From Lamellibrachia columna (lineage: Eukaryota > Annelida > Polychaeta > Sabellida > Siboglinidae): 64,000 bases of DNA. Each line of letters starts with the position of its first letter. The stretch's first letter is position 1. A program made the position numbers and the translations under genes. Below the pieces are notes generated by a model. That model was not told the DNA's origin, ran no database searches, and saw nothing but the letters and a program-made list of their open reading frames with translations. The stretch covers positions 31,087,023 to 31,151,022 of the forward strand of contig OY759263.1 in the NCBI GenBank assembly GCA_963662155.1, written 5' to 3'. Below, in pieces: positions 26,401-37,500 of the stretch.

Positions 26401-28660
26401 ATGTTAGAGTTGTCAACAGATAAAGTTGTCAACAGATGAATACACTATGGAGCTAAGGAGGGCAAGCACGGCTAGAAAAGTCTTCAGAACATGGTGACAT
26501 GTTATCATGTTTCCTGCTGAAAGTGAGTAAATTCCAAAGAGTTGGTGCGGCATATAATTTAGTTGGCAGATTTTAAATAATATTTATCCCCATCCATGCA
26601 TTCAGTGAGGAAACTGAACTGTTTTTTGAAAGAGCAAAACAATCTCAGTGCCATGATACAGCGGCATTTGGCTGTTTGTGTTAGCACAACTGTATGTGGA
26701 TTATTTGGTTAGATTAATCAATTAATTAATATGAGGTTAACTTTGGGTAACAAATCTATGTGACACACCCACCTCGTAAAATATTGGATGTCCAGCCATG
26801 TCAAATATATTGACCTTGACCTCTCGTTCATTAAGATTGACCCTGAAAACAACGAATCACAGGAATGAAAGTAACTACTAGGATATTGCGCATCAGTCGT
26901 GGTAGAAGCTCGTTTAACTGCAGAATGCGTATGTCAATTAGATATTGCTATTTATTTATTCAGAATTTCTAGCCAAGCCATATGACATGAAACAATTATT
27001 TTTCACATTTTACACTATCCATACATAATACATGCAACATATACAGTCAATGACATGATAAAGACAATCCAGCCATTAATAACTTTTAAAATGCATGTGG
27101 CATACAATGAATGGGCTCTTAGTTTTGCATATAGGCATCATGTTTTAAATAATTTATTATTGCTTACTTAAATAATTAGTTTATAGTTATATATTTTTAC
27201 CATATAATTTAGTATCTGTTTATTTTAATGGCATTAAATGGACTGTGTCCAGATATACAACTACAATATAAATTAGAATTATTATTATATAATGGCTAAA
27301 TGTGCTAAGTTATAAACTAGTAACAACGTGCATTTAAAAATAAATATATGAGACAAACTCACTTTGTGACACCATAGTCTATGCCTATGGTGGCCAGGTA
27401 CTTGGGCACAAATCTTTTTTCACAGTATCTTTTTATGATACAACTCTGCAAGAGAGACACAATGACTTCAGTGACTAACACACCAACTGGCTTCATTGTA
27501 AAAATAACAACAATGACTAATATAACGTCCATTTCATAGCATTCACCAACAAACGTCACATAATCTGATGATTGTTTAACAACACATAACAATATAAGTT
27601 GAGTACTATGTAGCAATGCGTGCTGAGTCTCATACGAATTACACAGAACAATTTACTCAGCACTTATTGTGTGATACAGTAAGTGCTGAGTAAATAGTGT
27701 TCTGTGTAATTCAACACACAGAAATAAATGTTGAATAAGGTTTGTATTGATTAACTCTAGAAAAGATATGTTGAGTACTACACAACAGTTAATTAATACA
27801 GCAGAATGTTGAGTAAACGCTGCAATGGGTAGTAGACAACAACAGTGAGTGTCGAGCAATAAACAACAACAATGGGTGCTGAGTAATATAAGCAACAACA
27901 ATGGGTGTTGAGCAATATGAACAATATTGGGAGTTGAGCTATATGCAGTAACAATGGGAGTTGAGTAATACACAACACCAGTAATGTTGAGTAATATTAC
28001 ACAGCAACAATGTTGAGTAATATTACACAGCAACAATGGGTGTTTAGTAAAACACCACAACAATGGGTGCTGAGTAATATACAACAATTGCATTGAGTAA
28101 TAGATGCAACAAAAGTGCATGGGTGTTGAGTAATACACAACAACATGCGTTAAGTAATACACAATAATTGATGGGTGCTGAGTAATACACAACATGCGTT
28201 GAGTAATACACAACAATTGATGGGTGTTGAGCAATATACACAACAACATGTGTTGAGTAATACACAACAACAGTTGATGGGTGTTGAGTAATACACAACA
28301 ACATGCATTGAGTAATACACAACAATAACTGATGGGTGTTGAGTAATACATAATAACGTGCGTTGAGTAATACATAACAACAATTGATGGGTGTTGAGTA
28401 ATGCACAACAATTTATTGGTGTTGAGTAATAAACAACAACACGCGTTGAGTAATAAAACTGTGTTAATTGTGCCAAAAAAAATATTTTAACATGTTTTTG
28501 AGGTTTCTGGACAATAAATGTTCCATCACCTGTTCCGCTGTACCACTCACTACTGGTATGTTCTAGTCATTTGCTGTACCTTTCCGATTTCAGCGTTGCC
28601 CATACTGATGATCTTCACCCTGATTGACTTCTTCAAGTTCTTCTTCTTCATATTCTCCAT
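17471..28660 (-). CDS. DNAJC27: DnaJ homolog subfamily C member 27 (Rab-like GTPase with J domain), complete
   Basis: A Rab-family GTPase fused to a C-terminal J domain; in vertebrates it is linked to nuclear MEK/ERK signalling. Exons in transcript order are 28580-28660, 27363-27445, 26773-26842, 26018-26182, 20814-20933, 19931-20091 and 17471-17606. All are GT/AG with matching phases and give 271 residues (human about 273). Seen motifs: P-loop GNAEIGKS (21-28), switch I Thr46 in TIGIDYG, DMAG (69-72) followed by His73 where Ras has catalytic Gln61 (the His is also found in the family), NKID (132-135), ETSA (159-162), and the J domain from about 213 with HPD at 242-244. There is no C-terminal prenylation cysteine, as in the family. 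The start ATG is at 28660, directly beside a 37-bp minisatellite. Introns carry three large minisatellites and LINE fragments. Tail-to-tail with NAPRT, head-to-head with TUBE1. Confidence 0.95.
18179..18712. mobile_element. TIR element with GTATTTAAATAC subterminal repeats
   Basis: The left end ATATGAGATCAAATACAT and the right end (inverted ATATGGGGTCAAATACAT) bracket 534 bp. Both ends contain several GTATTTGTATTTAAATAC-like palindromic repeats. No transposase is present. A hAT-like origin is possible but no 8-bp target duplication was established. Confidence 0.5.
18745..19593. repeat. 28-bp minisatellite, about 30 copies
   Basis: Units GTGACACAGTGAGAACACAA + GGCAACAG with a CATAG/CACAG variant; the variants are clustered in blocks. 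The long open frames on the reverse strand (up to 371 codons) consist only of this repeat. The array's right end abuts a LINE fragment. Confidence 0.95.
19594..19850 (+). mobile_element. RTE-like LINE, 3' (C-terminal) fragment
   Basis: Reads RGRPTRQWYDDM, shifts frame, then WTRTANDRERWKGLVDGN, the conserved tail of endonuclease/reverse-transcriptase LINE proteins. Frameshifted, so inactive. It begins where the 28-bp array ends. Confidence 0.6.
20129..20488. mobile_element. Foldback element with ~155-bp inverted arms
   Basis: The left arm (about 20129-20285) and right arm (about 20325-20488) are diverged inverted repeats. Shared blocks are TTCTAGAATCC, TTATAAAGATGCAATATGTA, ATGCATAGTAA-type, and GCATTTTATCACCTTTTCTG. 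The short centre holds nothing. It sits in DNAJC27 intron 5. Transcribed, it could form a long hairpin. Confidence 0.7.
21005..21200 (+). mobile_element. MITE, copy 2 (see 15880-16080)
   Basis: Inverted second copy of the element at 15880-16080; it ends directly beside the 3' end of the LINE at 21205. Confidence 0.6.
21205..22280 (-). mobile_element. 5'-truncated non-LTR retrotransposon (LINE), reverse transcriptase C-terminal half
   Basis: An uninterrupted 328-codon frame (21291-22277) encodes the C-terminal half of a Jockey/CR1-like reverse transcriptase. It has SGVPQGSVLGPILFLIYIND, the catalytic FADD (LKFADDTKLF), WSEKWQMLFNFGKC, VRPHLEYCIQAWRPY and the thumb/C-terminal region ending RRAGYK. 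The finger domain and any endonuclease are missing, so the copy is 5'-truncated. The 3' UTR (21205-21290) ends in a doubled ATCTTGTTAA. A diverged relative sharing this 3' end lies at 63431-63760. The absence of stops suggests a fairly recent insertion. Confidence 0.88.
22537..25198. repeat. Large minisatellite with alternating 41- and 48-bp units
   Basis: Units share ACATTGGTATGGAGCGTGGT + ACTACAT, then either AGAGAGACAGTAAG (41 bp) or GCTGCATAGACAGACAGTAAG-type sequence (48 bp). The left part mixes both forms; the part right of about 23640 is nearly all 48-bp units. Within it a CAGACTG variant block spans about 24530-25080. Because 48 is a multiple of three, frames of hundreds of codons stay open on both strands; these are not genes. 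About 57 copies. Confidence 0.96.
25200..25390 (+). mobile_element. RTE-like LINE fragment
   Basis: Reads IKCLESFEMWIWK then, with stops and shifts, RQQT..GHIMRS-type sequence, matching the conserved region upstream of the LINE C-terminus. Degenerate. It starts at the end of the minisatellite. Confidence 0.55.
26183..27362. other. DNAJC27 introns 2 and 3
   Basis: Intron sequence on both sides of exon 26773-26842; AT-rich with no recognisable element. Confidence 0.6.
27636..27712. repeat. Palindrome with 31-33-bp arms and 13-nt loop
   Basis: The left arm (27636-27666) and right arm (27680-27712) are inverted repeats, differing mainly by a 2-bp insertion (GAATTACACAGAACA..ATTTACTCAGCACTTA). 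It lies at the edge of the GTTGAGTAATACACAACA array. Confidence 0.8.
27715..28450. repeat. Irregular minisatellite (TGTTGAGTAATACACAACAA)n
   Basis: Imperfect units of variable length built on GTTGAGTAATACACAACA with spacers such as TTGATGGG, in DNAJC27 intron 1. Open frames on the reverse strand are repeat artefacts. Confidence 0.9.
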
Positions 28661-29925
28661 CAGACCACTCTCATAGTATCCTGGTTACTGCGACATACAG
28701 ACCACTCTCATAGTATCCTGGTTACTGCGACACACAGACCACTCTCATAGTATCCTGGTTACTGCGACATACAGACCACTCTCATAGTATCCTGGTTACT
28801 GCGACACACAGACCACTCTCATAGTATCCTGGTTACTGCGACATACAGACCACTCTCATAGTATCCTGGTTACTGCGACACACAGACCACTCTCATAGTA
28901 TTATGGTTACTGCGACATACAGACCACTCTCATAGTATCCTGGTTACTGCGACACACAGACCACTCTCATAGTATCCTGGTTACTGCGACACACAGACCA
29001 CTCTCATAGTATCCTAGTTACTGTGACACACAGACCACTCTCATAGTTTCCTGGTTATTGCGACACACAGACCACTCTCATAGTATCCTGGTTATTGCGA
29101 CACACAGACCACTCTCATAGTATCCTGGTTATTGCGACACACAGACCACTCTCATTGTATCCTGGTTACTGCGACAAACAGACCACATTCATAGTATCCT
29201 GGTTACTGTGACACACAGACCACTCTCATAGTATCCTGGTTACTGTGACACACAGATCACTCTCATAGTATCCTGGTTACTGTGACACACAAACCACTCT
29301 CATAGTATCCTGGTTACTGCGACACACAGACCACTCTCATAGTATCCTGGTTATTGCGACACACAGACCACTCTCATAGTATCCTGGTTACTGCGACACA
29401 CAGACCACTTTCATAGTATCCTGGTTATTGCAACACACAGACCACTCTCACAGTATCCTGGTTACTGCGACACACATACCACTCTCATAGTATCCTGGTT
29501 ATTGCAACACACAGACCACTCTCATAGTATCCTGGTTACTGCGACACACATACCACTCTCATAGTATCCTGGTTACTGTGACACACAGACCACACTCATA
29601 GTATCCTGGTTATTGCAACACACATACCACTCTCACAGTATCCTGGTTACTGTGACACACATACCACTCTCATAGTATCCTGGTTATTGCAACACACAGA
29701 CCACTCTCATAGTATCCTGGTTACTGCGACACACAGACCACTCTCATAGTATCCTGGTTACTGCGACACACAGGCCACACTCATAGTTTCATGGTTACTG
29801 CAACACACACACACCACTCACAGTATCCTGGTTACTGCAACACACAGACCACAATCATGGTGTCTTGGTTACTGTGACACACAGACCACACTCATAGTAT
29901 CCTGGTTACTAAGACACACAGAGTA
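28661..29925. repeat. 37-bp minisatellite adjoining the DNAJC27 start codon, about 34 copies
   Basis: Units GACCACTCTCATAGTATCCT + GGTTACTGCGACACACA. The first unit begins at the base next to the DNAJC27 ATG (28660), so the array occupies the immediate 5' leader or promoter. In the DNAJC27 sense, each full unit holds a short frame ATGAGAGTGGTC...TAA of eight codons. The unit nearest the gene ends its frame as TGATG, overlapping the real start. Confidence 0.95.
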
Positions 29926-31526
29926 ATATTAATCAGTATTCTTATCAGTGTTGGAATACCTCATAGTGGTTCTCAGTAAAGACAGGAGTCTGGCAGCGAT
30001 GTGCTATGTTAGAAATTTGTTTCATTATTACCATTGATTGGATCATGCGCAGTACCACAAAACATCGTAAGAGATGCATCAGATGGAAGTTTACATCATT
30101 CAACCACTAGAAGACTTAGAGTATGCAGACAACCTGGCATTGCTAGTACCGAGTAAACAACCACAAAGACATACAGGAGAAGTAAAATAAGTTGAATCAG
30201 GCTACAAAATACAGTGGACTTAACATTATTGTAAATAAGACCAAAGTAATACGCATCAACAACAGAAGCAACAATCCAGTCAGTCAGGATGAAGATAACT
30301 TAAAAGACGTTGATGCTTTCACATACCTAGGAGCAGTGTTATCTAAAGATTCTAGAAAGATTACAAGTTTCCTGTGTACAAGTTGTGCACAGGAAACAAC
30401 ATGATCAGTGTGTGTTTTAAATGTGAAACTGTGAAACGTGCAGTCTTGGTGAACGTGTAGAACATAATATTTGAAGTCCATTCTCGGACAGATGTGCAAA
30501 ATATGATAATACAATAATTGTTTGATCAAGGCCGGAACGCTGGAAGACTACCATAAAAAGCCCAGCATAGCCATAGAGCAATCAAACTAATTCCAATGGC
30601 AAAAAAAGTCAAATTAGACTACTACCCCACCCCTATACCTGGAATCTGTCAGATGCATGCACACAAACAGACCTGACGATAAATGTAAGCTTGGGACAAA
30701 CTCAGTGAGCCTCAAGTTCGGGCTGGAACAGTAGGCGAATTCAGTCGCCTATCCTGCGGCCCTCATAGCCAATTTAATAGACTTCACGTGCTCTCATCCC
30801 ATAACAAGCAAGTAGAGGACCTAGTAAGTATTAAATTAAGACTTAGTTCAGTCTTTAAAAGGATATTTTACTTGTGCACACATGTAAGCCTAATAAAAAA
30901 GGCAAAACCAAAGCAAAGGCAATTAACTTAAATTCTTTATTACTTAATTGGCAATTTTAAGGGCCGACACTGCCACTGTTTGATTGGAATTCGGTAGGCA
31001 AGTAGTGTTCTATGTCTACAACTACGGCGTGATACTAAGACAATGTTAGTAATTCTGTATCATACCTCTTTGTGCCAAGTCAAAAGATGACCAATATCGG
31101 GACTGTAAACAACTATAAATTGACCACCAATAACTAACTTCGAATAAAAGAACCTTATTACGCCATTTTTCTTATTTGTTGTTAAGGATTTCAGAACAAA
31201 ACTGTGCAAAGCCAAAGTTCCTTTAACGGAGACATCTCCGCTTTGAAGTCGCTGACCGGCAAAGCGTGTCAAACATTCGCTAAAGGTGAAAAGTTGTGTA
31301 TTGTTGTTAAGCTTTGGCAACGAACGCACGATGTAACAATTCAAGTGATTGGTCGAAGTTCGAGGGTTCGCTTCCCGACATTCTATGCGTTTCCTATAGG
31401 CGGCAAGCTTGATGGGTTTATTGCATTGATATTGACAGTAAAACATGTTTACTAATTATTGATCTAGGATGTTCGTTTCAATGTCATAAAAGAAATACTT
31501 TTTTCGACAAGCGACTAGAATACGGA
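29926..31526. other. Intergenic region between DNAJC27 and TUBE1 (head to head)
   Basis: Holds a degenerate LINE fragment (30000-30385). No promoter motif could be assigned with confidence; both genes' leaders must lie near here. The rest shows nothing recognisable. Confidence 0.5.
30000..30385 (+). mobile_element. RTE-like LINE reverse transcriptase fragment, degenerate
   Basis: Pieces in order with frame shifts: TIDWIMRSTTKHRKRCIRWK, then EDLEYADNLALL, then GLNIIVNKTKVIRINNRSNN and VDAFTYLGAVLS. The catalytic YADD box reads YADN, so the last catalytic aspartate is lost. Inactive. Confidence 0.75.
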
Positions 31527-34500
31527 ATGACGCAATCACTTGTTATTCAGGGTATGATCAGTTTCCAAACAGGTTGCTAAAGACGCGATATTATTATAAA
31601 GAATGTGTCCACATTTTATTAATTTCTACTGGTAGCAAATTCTGCTGTGCATTTATACATTTTAAAGCGTGCGTGTTGATTATGAAGTTAAGACAATCAA
31701 GTGTAATATTACGTCATCTCCATTTTATGCGTTTGTCCAGATTATTCAGTGTTTCCAGGGTGCTTCATGATGGGCGATAATATAAGTAATAAGCTGTGTT
31801 GGCAGAATGCTTTTATTTATTACATACTATATTGAGAACTGTATAATAAATCTTAAATCATGATGACCTTTGTAACCAATTAAAGGTAAAGGTACGTTCT
31901 TATATAGTGCGGTCCCCAGTCCTGACCTTGGGACTATTCGTTCCAAAGCCATTTCGACTGCTATGCCTATGGAAAGCATTCATGCAGCCATGCTGCAATT
32001 ACAGCACGAAGACTATTCATTCACATATCCACCACTGTCTGTAGCCAGGTACTCATTTACAGCTGAGTGAACTGTGGCAACTTGGGGTGAACAAAATTGC
32101 CAAAGCTTCGAAACGGCAGCACGGCGATTCGAAACCCGGATTCTCTTGATTGAGAGGCCGACATTCTAACTGCTACAGTACCATGCCCCACACGATTACA
32201 ATAATAACATGGATAATAATTTGTCCAGATCAAATAGCATGTTTGACTGAATACAGCGAGATGTAAAAGTTAACATGTGTAGGTTAATATACTATATGAT
32301 TTATTTGAGATCATCCCTTAGTGTCTCCTAAAGTGGTATGACTCCAAAACTGAGATGCAAGCCATTTCATGATAATACAATACTGATTTTTTTACAGTTG
32401 GACAATGCGGGAACCAAATCGGCTGTAGATTCTGGGACATTGCATTGCGGGAACATGCCAATGTGAACAAAGTGGGTGTGCCAGGGTTTGATTATTTGTT
32501 ACGCATGTTATTAAATATACAGTTACCTTGTTTTTTAGTGTTCAGTGAATTATCTCTTGCAGTACTTACTTAAGGTAATAAATGCACTGGGACTATCGAT
32601 GTAGATGTTTGGACTCTACTTTTATGGAATGAGCAATAGTAATTTATTGCTGGCGCTGCTGATACAACTGTCAGTAAGACAAACAATCATACATCATACA
32701 TAGCACATATATCACAGTCCAAAGAGAGATTGTCGGACTCATCTCATGATTTGTTTATTTGTTAGCATCTCCCTAACATAATACCACCCAATGATGGTTG
32801 GATGATTAAAAACTGGCAGAAACTCAACAAAACTGACTAAAACCCATATGTGAATTTTCCGGTATCAAATCCTACAATGCATTTTTTCCATCTTTCCTTC
32901 CAGAAAGGCGTGTATGATGAATCCATCAGCAGCTTTTTTAGGAACGTTGACACTCGATACAATGATCCCCTGAACATCCCTATTGGCAGTGGACATGGCA
33001 AAATATCCTCCCTCAAGGCTAGAGTAAGTCCAATGTTTGTTCATACTTTGTTATGTGGTGATTATTATAGATATAAAGAAATCTGCATAGTATTGGTGTC
33101 AAGAATTATTAGCATTATCTATAAATACTCCAATGGTGACCTTGGACATTCTTCACTGACCTTGAAAGGGCTTGGTGTAAAGATGTGAAATATAAAATAG
33201 TTTACACCATATCCATATATGATAATAACGAATTATAGAAAAAACAGGTTTATTTAATAATTTATTTATTTACTAGGAATGCCTTGAAAGTGATATAGAA
33301 TAATTGTTTCCATAAAGTCTCATTCTGATCATGAATCTTACTTTATTTTGTAGTCTGATAGTTCAAAAATATGAATCTGACCTACCTCAGGGTAATAAGT
33401 ATTTTCTTTTAAAAGTGATAGTCTACACCACAATCACTGCAGGCAAAATACTAATATGCAGCTATTGCTCATTGTTTATAAATGAGAGTCAATTATTTGC
33501 TTAACATTGCACAAGTCAGGGTTGAAAGAAATCTGGATTGAAAAAAAAATCAAATAAATATATATATTTTTTATTCACATATATATACTTCTATGTAAGT
33601 CACTTTTAGTGAACAAGTATTTCTCAAACATAATCAGGTTTTAACACTCAACTGTTATTACGTGATAACAAAACATTGTTTTATTAAAGTAAAAGGTAAA
33701 GGTACGTTCTTATATAGCGTAGTATCCAGTCCTCGGTTTACACTTCACCCCTGGCAGACCTGTTCATTCCAACACCATCTCGACTTCTATGGGAAGTATT
33801 CAGCCATGCTACAATTATTGCACGAACATTCGTTCAGATATCCACCTCTGTCTGTAGCCAGGTACTCATTTATACAGCTGTGGCAACGAGGGATGAACTA
33901 CGTCACTACAGTGTATTAGCTTTATCTTGGTTTGGATTTTTCTATTTGGCTAGCAGTTTTATCATCATGATATCAATCACCAAAGCTGGGACAATTGCCT
34001 AATATTCAACCAAATTGGCAAATAATGTCACTGCCTATAAAATCATCTAGATGTGTGTAACGTTTTAACTTTTAAAGTAATGTGCGGGTAATTGAAGAAC
34101 ACAACTAGAACTGTAGTTGTGTGTGTGTTTGTGTAGGCTGTGCTTATAGACATGGAGGAGGGGGTGGTGAGTGAGATCATGAAAGGGCCGCTTCGAGAAG
34201 TCTTTGACCACAAACAACTAATCACTGATGTGTCTGGATCTGGAAACAACTGGTAAGATCCATTCCTGATCTCTACGACAGATGATGGTCAGTTTACACA
34301 AGCATTTAAAGGGAAACAAAAGTCATGGTTTTGGGCCTTTGCATCTATAATCATTTGTAACTACAATTAAGAATATCACGCCAGTGGTATACTAGGAAAA
34401 CACACAGCATCTTACTTTCATGGGCCGTGCCATACTGTTAGATAATCCCTCGCCAAATGAAAATATATTTATATACACCTATTCCAATATTTGCCAATAT

Positions 34501-37500
34501 GATATGGCTATGCTGTTTGCGTCCAAACTCAACTTATGTAACATATTTTGGCCTTTGTTTACTAAACTAGTCCTCTTTCTGGCAAAATAACATATTTGTT
34601 TGAGGCTGCGTTGGTTCTGTGTGTGCCGGCCTCCCTTAATACGTCACAATAGTCTAGGTTACCTGATTTTCATAGAACTGTGCATGCGTTTATCGGTCTC
34701 GCTGGTTAACAAGTCAGCGTTCATCAGTCAACTAGAGAAATGACCGAAATCTCTCACTTTCAGAACATATTCTGAATAAACCAATGGTGTGATATTCTTT
34801 ACTTTAGTTTTTATTATCTCTTTTAGGTGTATAGTCCCCAAAGCATGACTTTTGTTTCGCTTTAATTACCCAACTAGTCGGCCGCCATCATGTTGAGCAT
34901 TATCGCAGTGCAATAATTTCATATCATTCTAAATATATCTAGTAATTCTCTTACTATACAGTCAGTATTAATACTCCCTCCACAATAAATCAGGTCCGTT
35001 AATATTTTTATATCTGTAGTGCGTGCATAATAAAAGTATCTTGGTAATCTGCAGTTGGTTTAATAAAAGATACTTTTGTTACAATCATTGAAAGATCAGG
35101 TAATTTGAGAAAATGTATACAACCTTGTGTCATATTATATAGAGCCAGGCTACTTTGCTGCCTATGGCTGGATCCAGTTAAAAATAATTTAATAGTTTGT
35201 CCGATGATTTTATCGAGACATAATAACACATTTGTACAAACGAGCTAACAAAAAAATTAATTGAAAAACCTTTAAAACTCTTGATAGCATTAACTATGTC
35301 CCATCTTGTCAACAATTGATTATATCACATAATGTGTGACGGCGATCATGTAATTTCTACAGGGCTGTTGGTCACATGGAATATGGACCTCGTTATCACG
35401 AACAGATCAGTGACGCAATCCGGCGGGCGGCTGAGTTCTGCGACTGTCTGCAGTGTTTCTTTGTGCTACATTCCATGGGTGGCGGTGAGTGGCCTTCATC
35501 ACAGATTGAATGACACATCCAGTTTTTGACAACTACAAGACAAAAATGATTCAACATATCTAGTGCCTTTTAATTTTTTATTAATTGGTTTACGGATCTG
35601 CCGACACTGTAATTTCTTTTTTGGAACCAAACAAATCCTTTATGTTTTTATCATGTATGTTAAAACGAGTTGGTCTAATCCTCATTTATTTTTTATTTAT
35701 TAATATAATGTTCTTGATAATAGAATAAATATGTTCTAAGTATTTAGCCCACCAAAACACAAATAATAAGCCCGAAATGTTTGTCTGTATTTTGCGGTCG
35801 AAATTGGTGAGCCTGCGAAATCCGGTGGCTACAGTGGAGGTAGGGCTTAATCATCCAACCGCATTAATATATTCAAAACCAAATGATGCCAACAACTTCA
35901 AAAACAACTAAGGTGGTTACAGTAATCCCTGCTGACAGACCCAGAACATCGGCTGCATACCGGAAAATATGGAACTGGTGCACAGTGAATCGCAATATCA
36001 AGTGGCTTAGGATATGTGCATTCCCAAATTGATGCTTTGAGATTGGTTGAAAGACGAAGTGAAGCGATTATCGATTGTACATATTGTTGTTCTTTAAATA
36101 ATGTTGAATCAACTTTAGCAGAGAGCGGTGGTCTAATGGTTAGAGCACCCGCCTGTCGATCGAGAGGACGGTGGTTCGATTCCACCTCCGCCATTTCGAA
36201 ACTTGGGCAATTTCGTTCACCCCACTTTGCCCGTGTCTTTCGGAAGAGACACTAAAAGCCGTTGGTCCAAACTCCTGCGTTAGCTCAAGATTGGGCTGTT
36301 TGGAGTATAACTACTTGAGACTACTTGAGCACCGCATGTGTCAACTGATATATTTTCATCTCCAGGTTATTATTTTTGATTGTCATTAGCCAACGAAAAT
36401 GGTCTTTTACAAATAACTTTGTTATGCACTGCAACCCCCCCAAAGTGCAGCAAAATCTCCAAGCAGATTCTGCTTAATGCATGGTGGCTGCCTAACATAA
36501 AGAACTCACACATTCTGTCCAACGGTGCAGCAGCATCTTCTGTAGTGATTTTGAAAGAATATATGACTTTTGTACATGGAAACACTGGAAAAATGAGGTA
36601 AGAATGTAACCTAGATTATAACTTATATAAGTAGGCAATACATATTTGGATTACCATGTTACTTATTTTCACTGAACGACCCATTTTTGTGTTACTAATA
36701 AAAAATAAAAGGCGTAGCCATCCACATATGAAATCAACCAGAATGGAGCGGTCGGAAAGCAGTTGACACGTCTCAACCACTTTTCAACAACCTTCCAACC
36801 AGCTTTGCTCATTTGTGTCCACTGCAGACACTTGACTCCTAAACTTATGATGAATTTTATGAGCTTCCTAGTGAAATGCATTTTGAAAAAATTCACAAAA
36901 GTTTACAAATTTGTGCCCATTGTGGAAATGAATGAAGAATGATACATTATAAATACATACACAAATACATACATAAATACAACTGCCAAAATACATTTGC
37001 TTTATATTGTCAAATTTTATTTTTCAATTTGTACCCTGGTAATATAACAGTATACAGTAGCATTGTACGAATGTCCACAAAAAAATAATAGTAATTAAGT
37101 AAATCACATAAAATGCCAAATTCATACTTTAATAAATAATTTACTTGTAAACTTTAGTGTTTGTTGTGAAATCACAAACTTATTTTGTGTACATAATTTG
37201 TGTTTTCATTATACATTGTACACACGATACATATACATGCATTCTCTTATACAAGTTATAATGTTCTGTACAAAAGTAAAATAGTGCATCTGTTTGGTAC
37301 TGTAAAAACATTCGGCATCCTGGAATGTAAAAAGTAAGTCGTCATCCTGTGCAGTGTAAATATACTGATATAGTTAATTTTATTCTTGTCACAATTGTCG
37401 ACATTTACCTGTTCGTACAAAGCATACTAATTCTCACTCTCTGACCCCCCCTCATGAATAAGTAATTTAAAATGTTGATAATTTTCCAAATAAAAAAATA

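Noticed and set aside
36121..36194. Possible functional tRNA gene with good A and B boxes
   Set aside because: The acceptor strands do not pair and the sequence continues into a SINE body and tail found elsewhere in the window; it is a SINE head.
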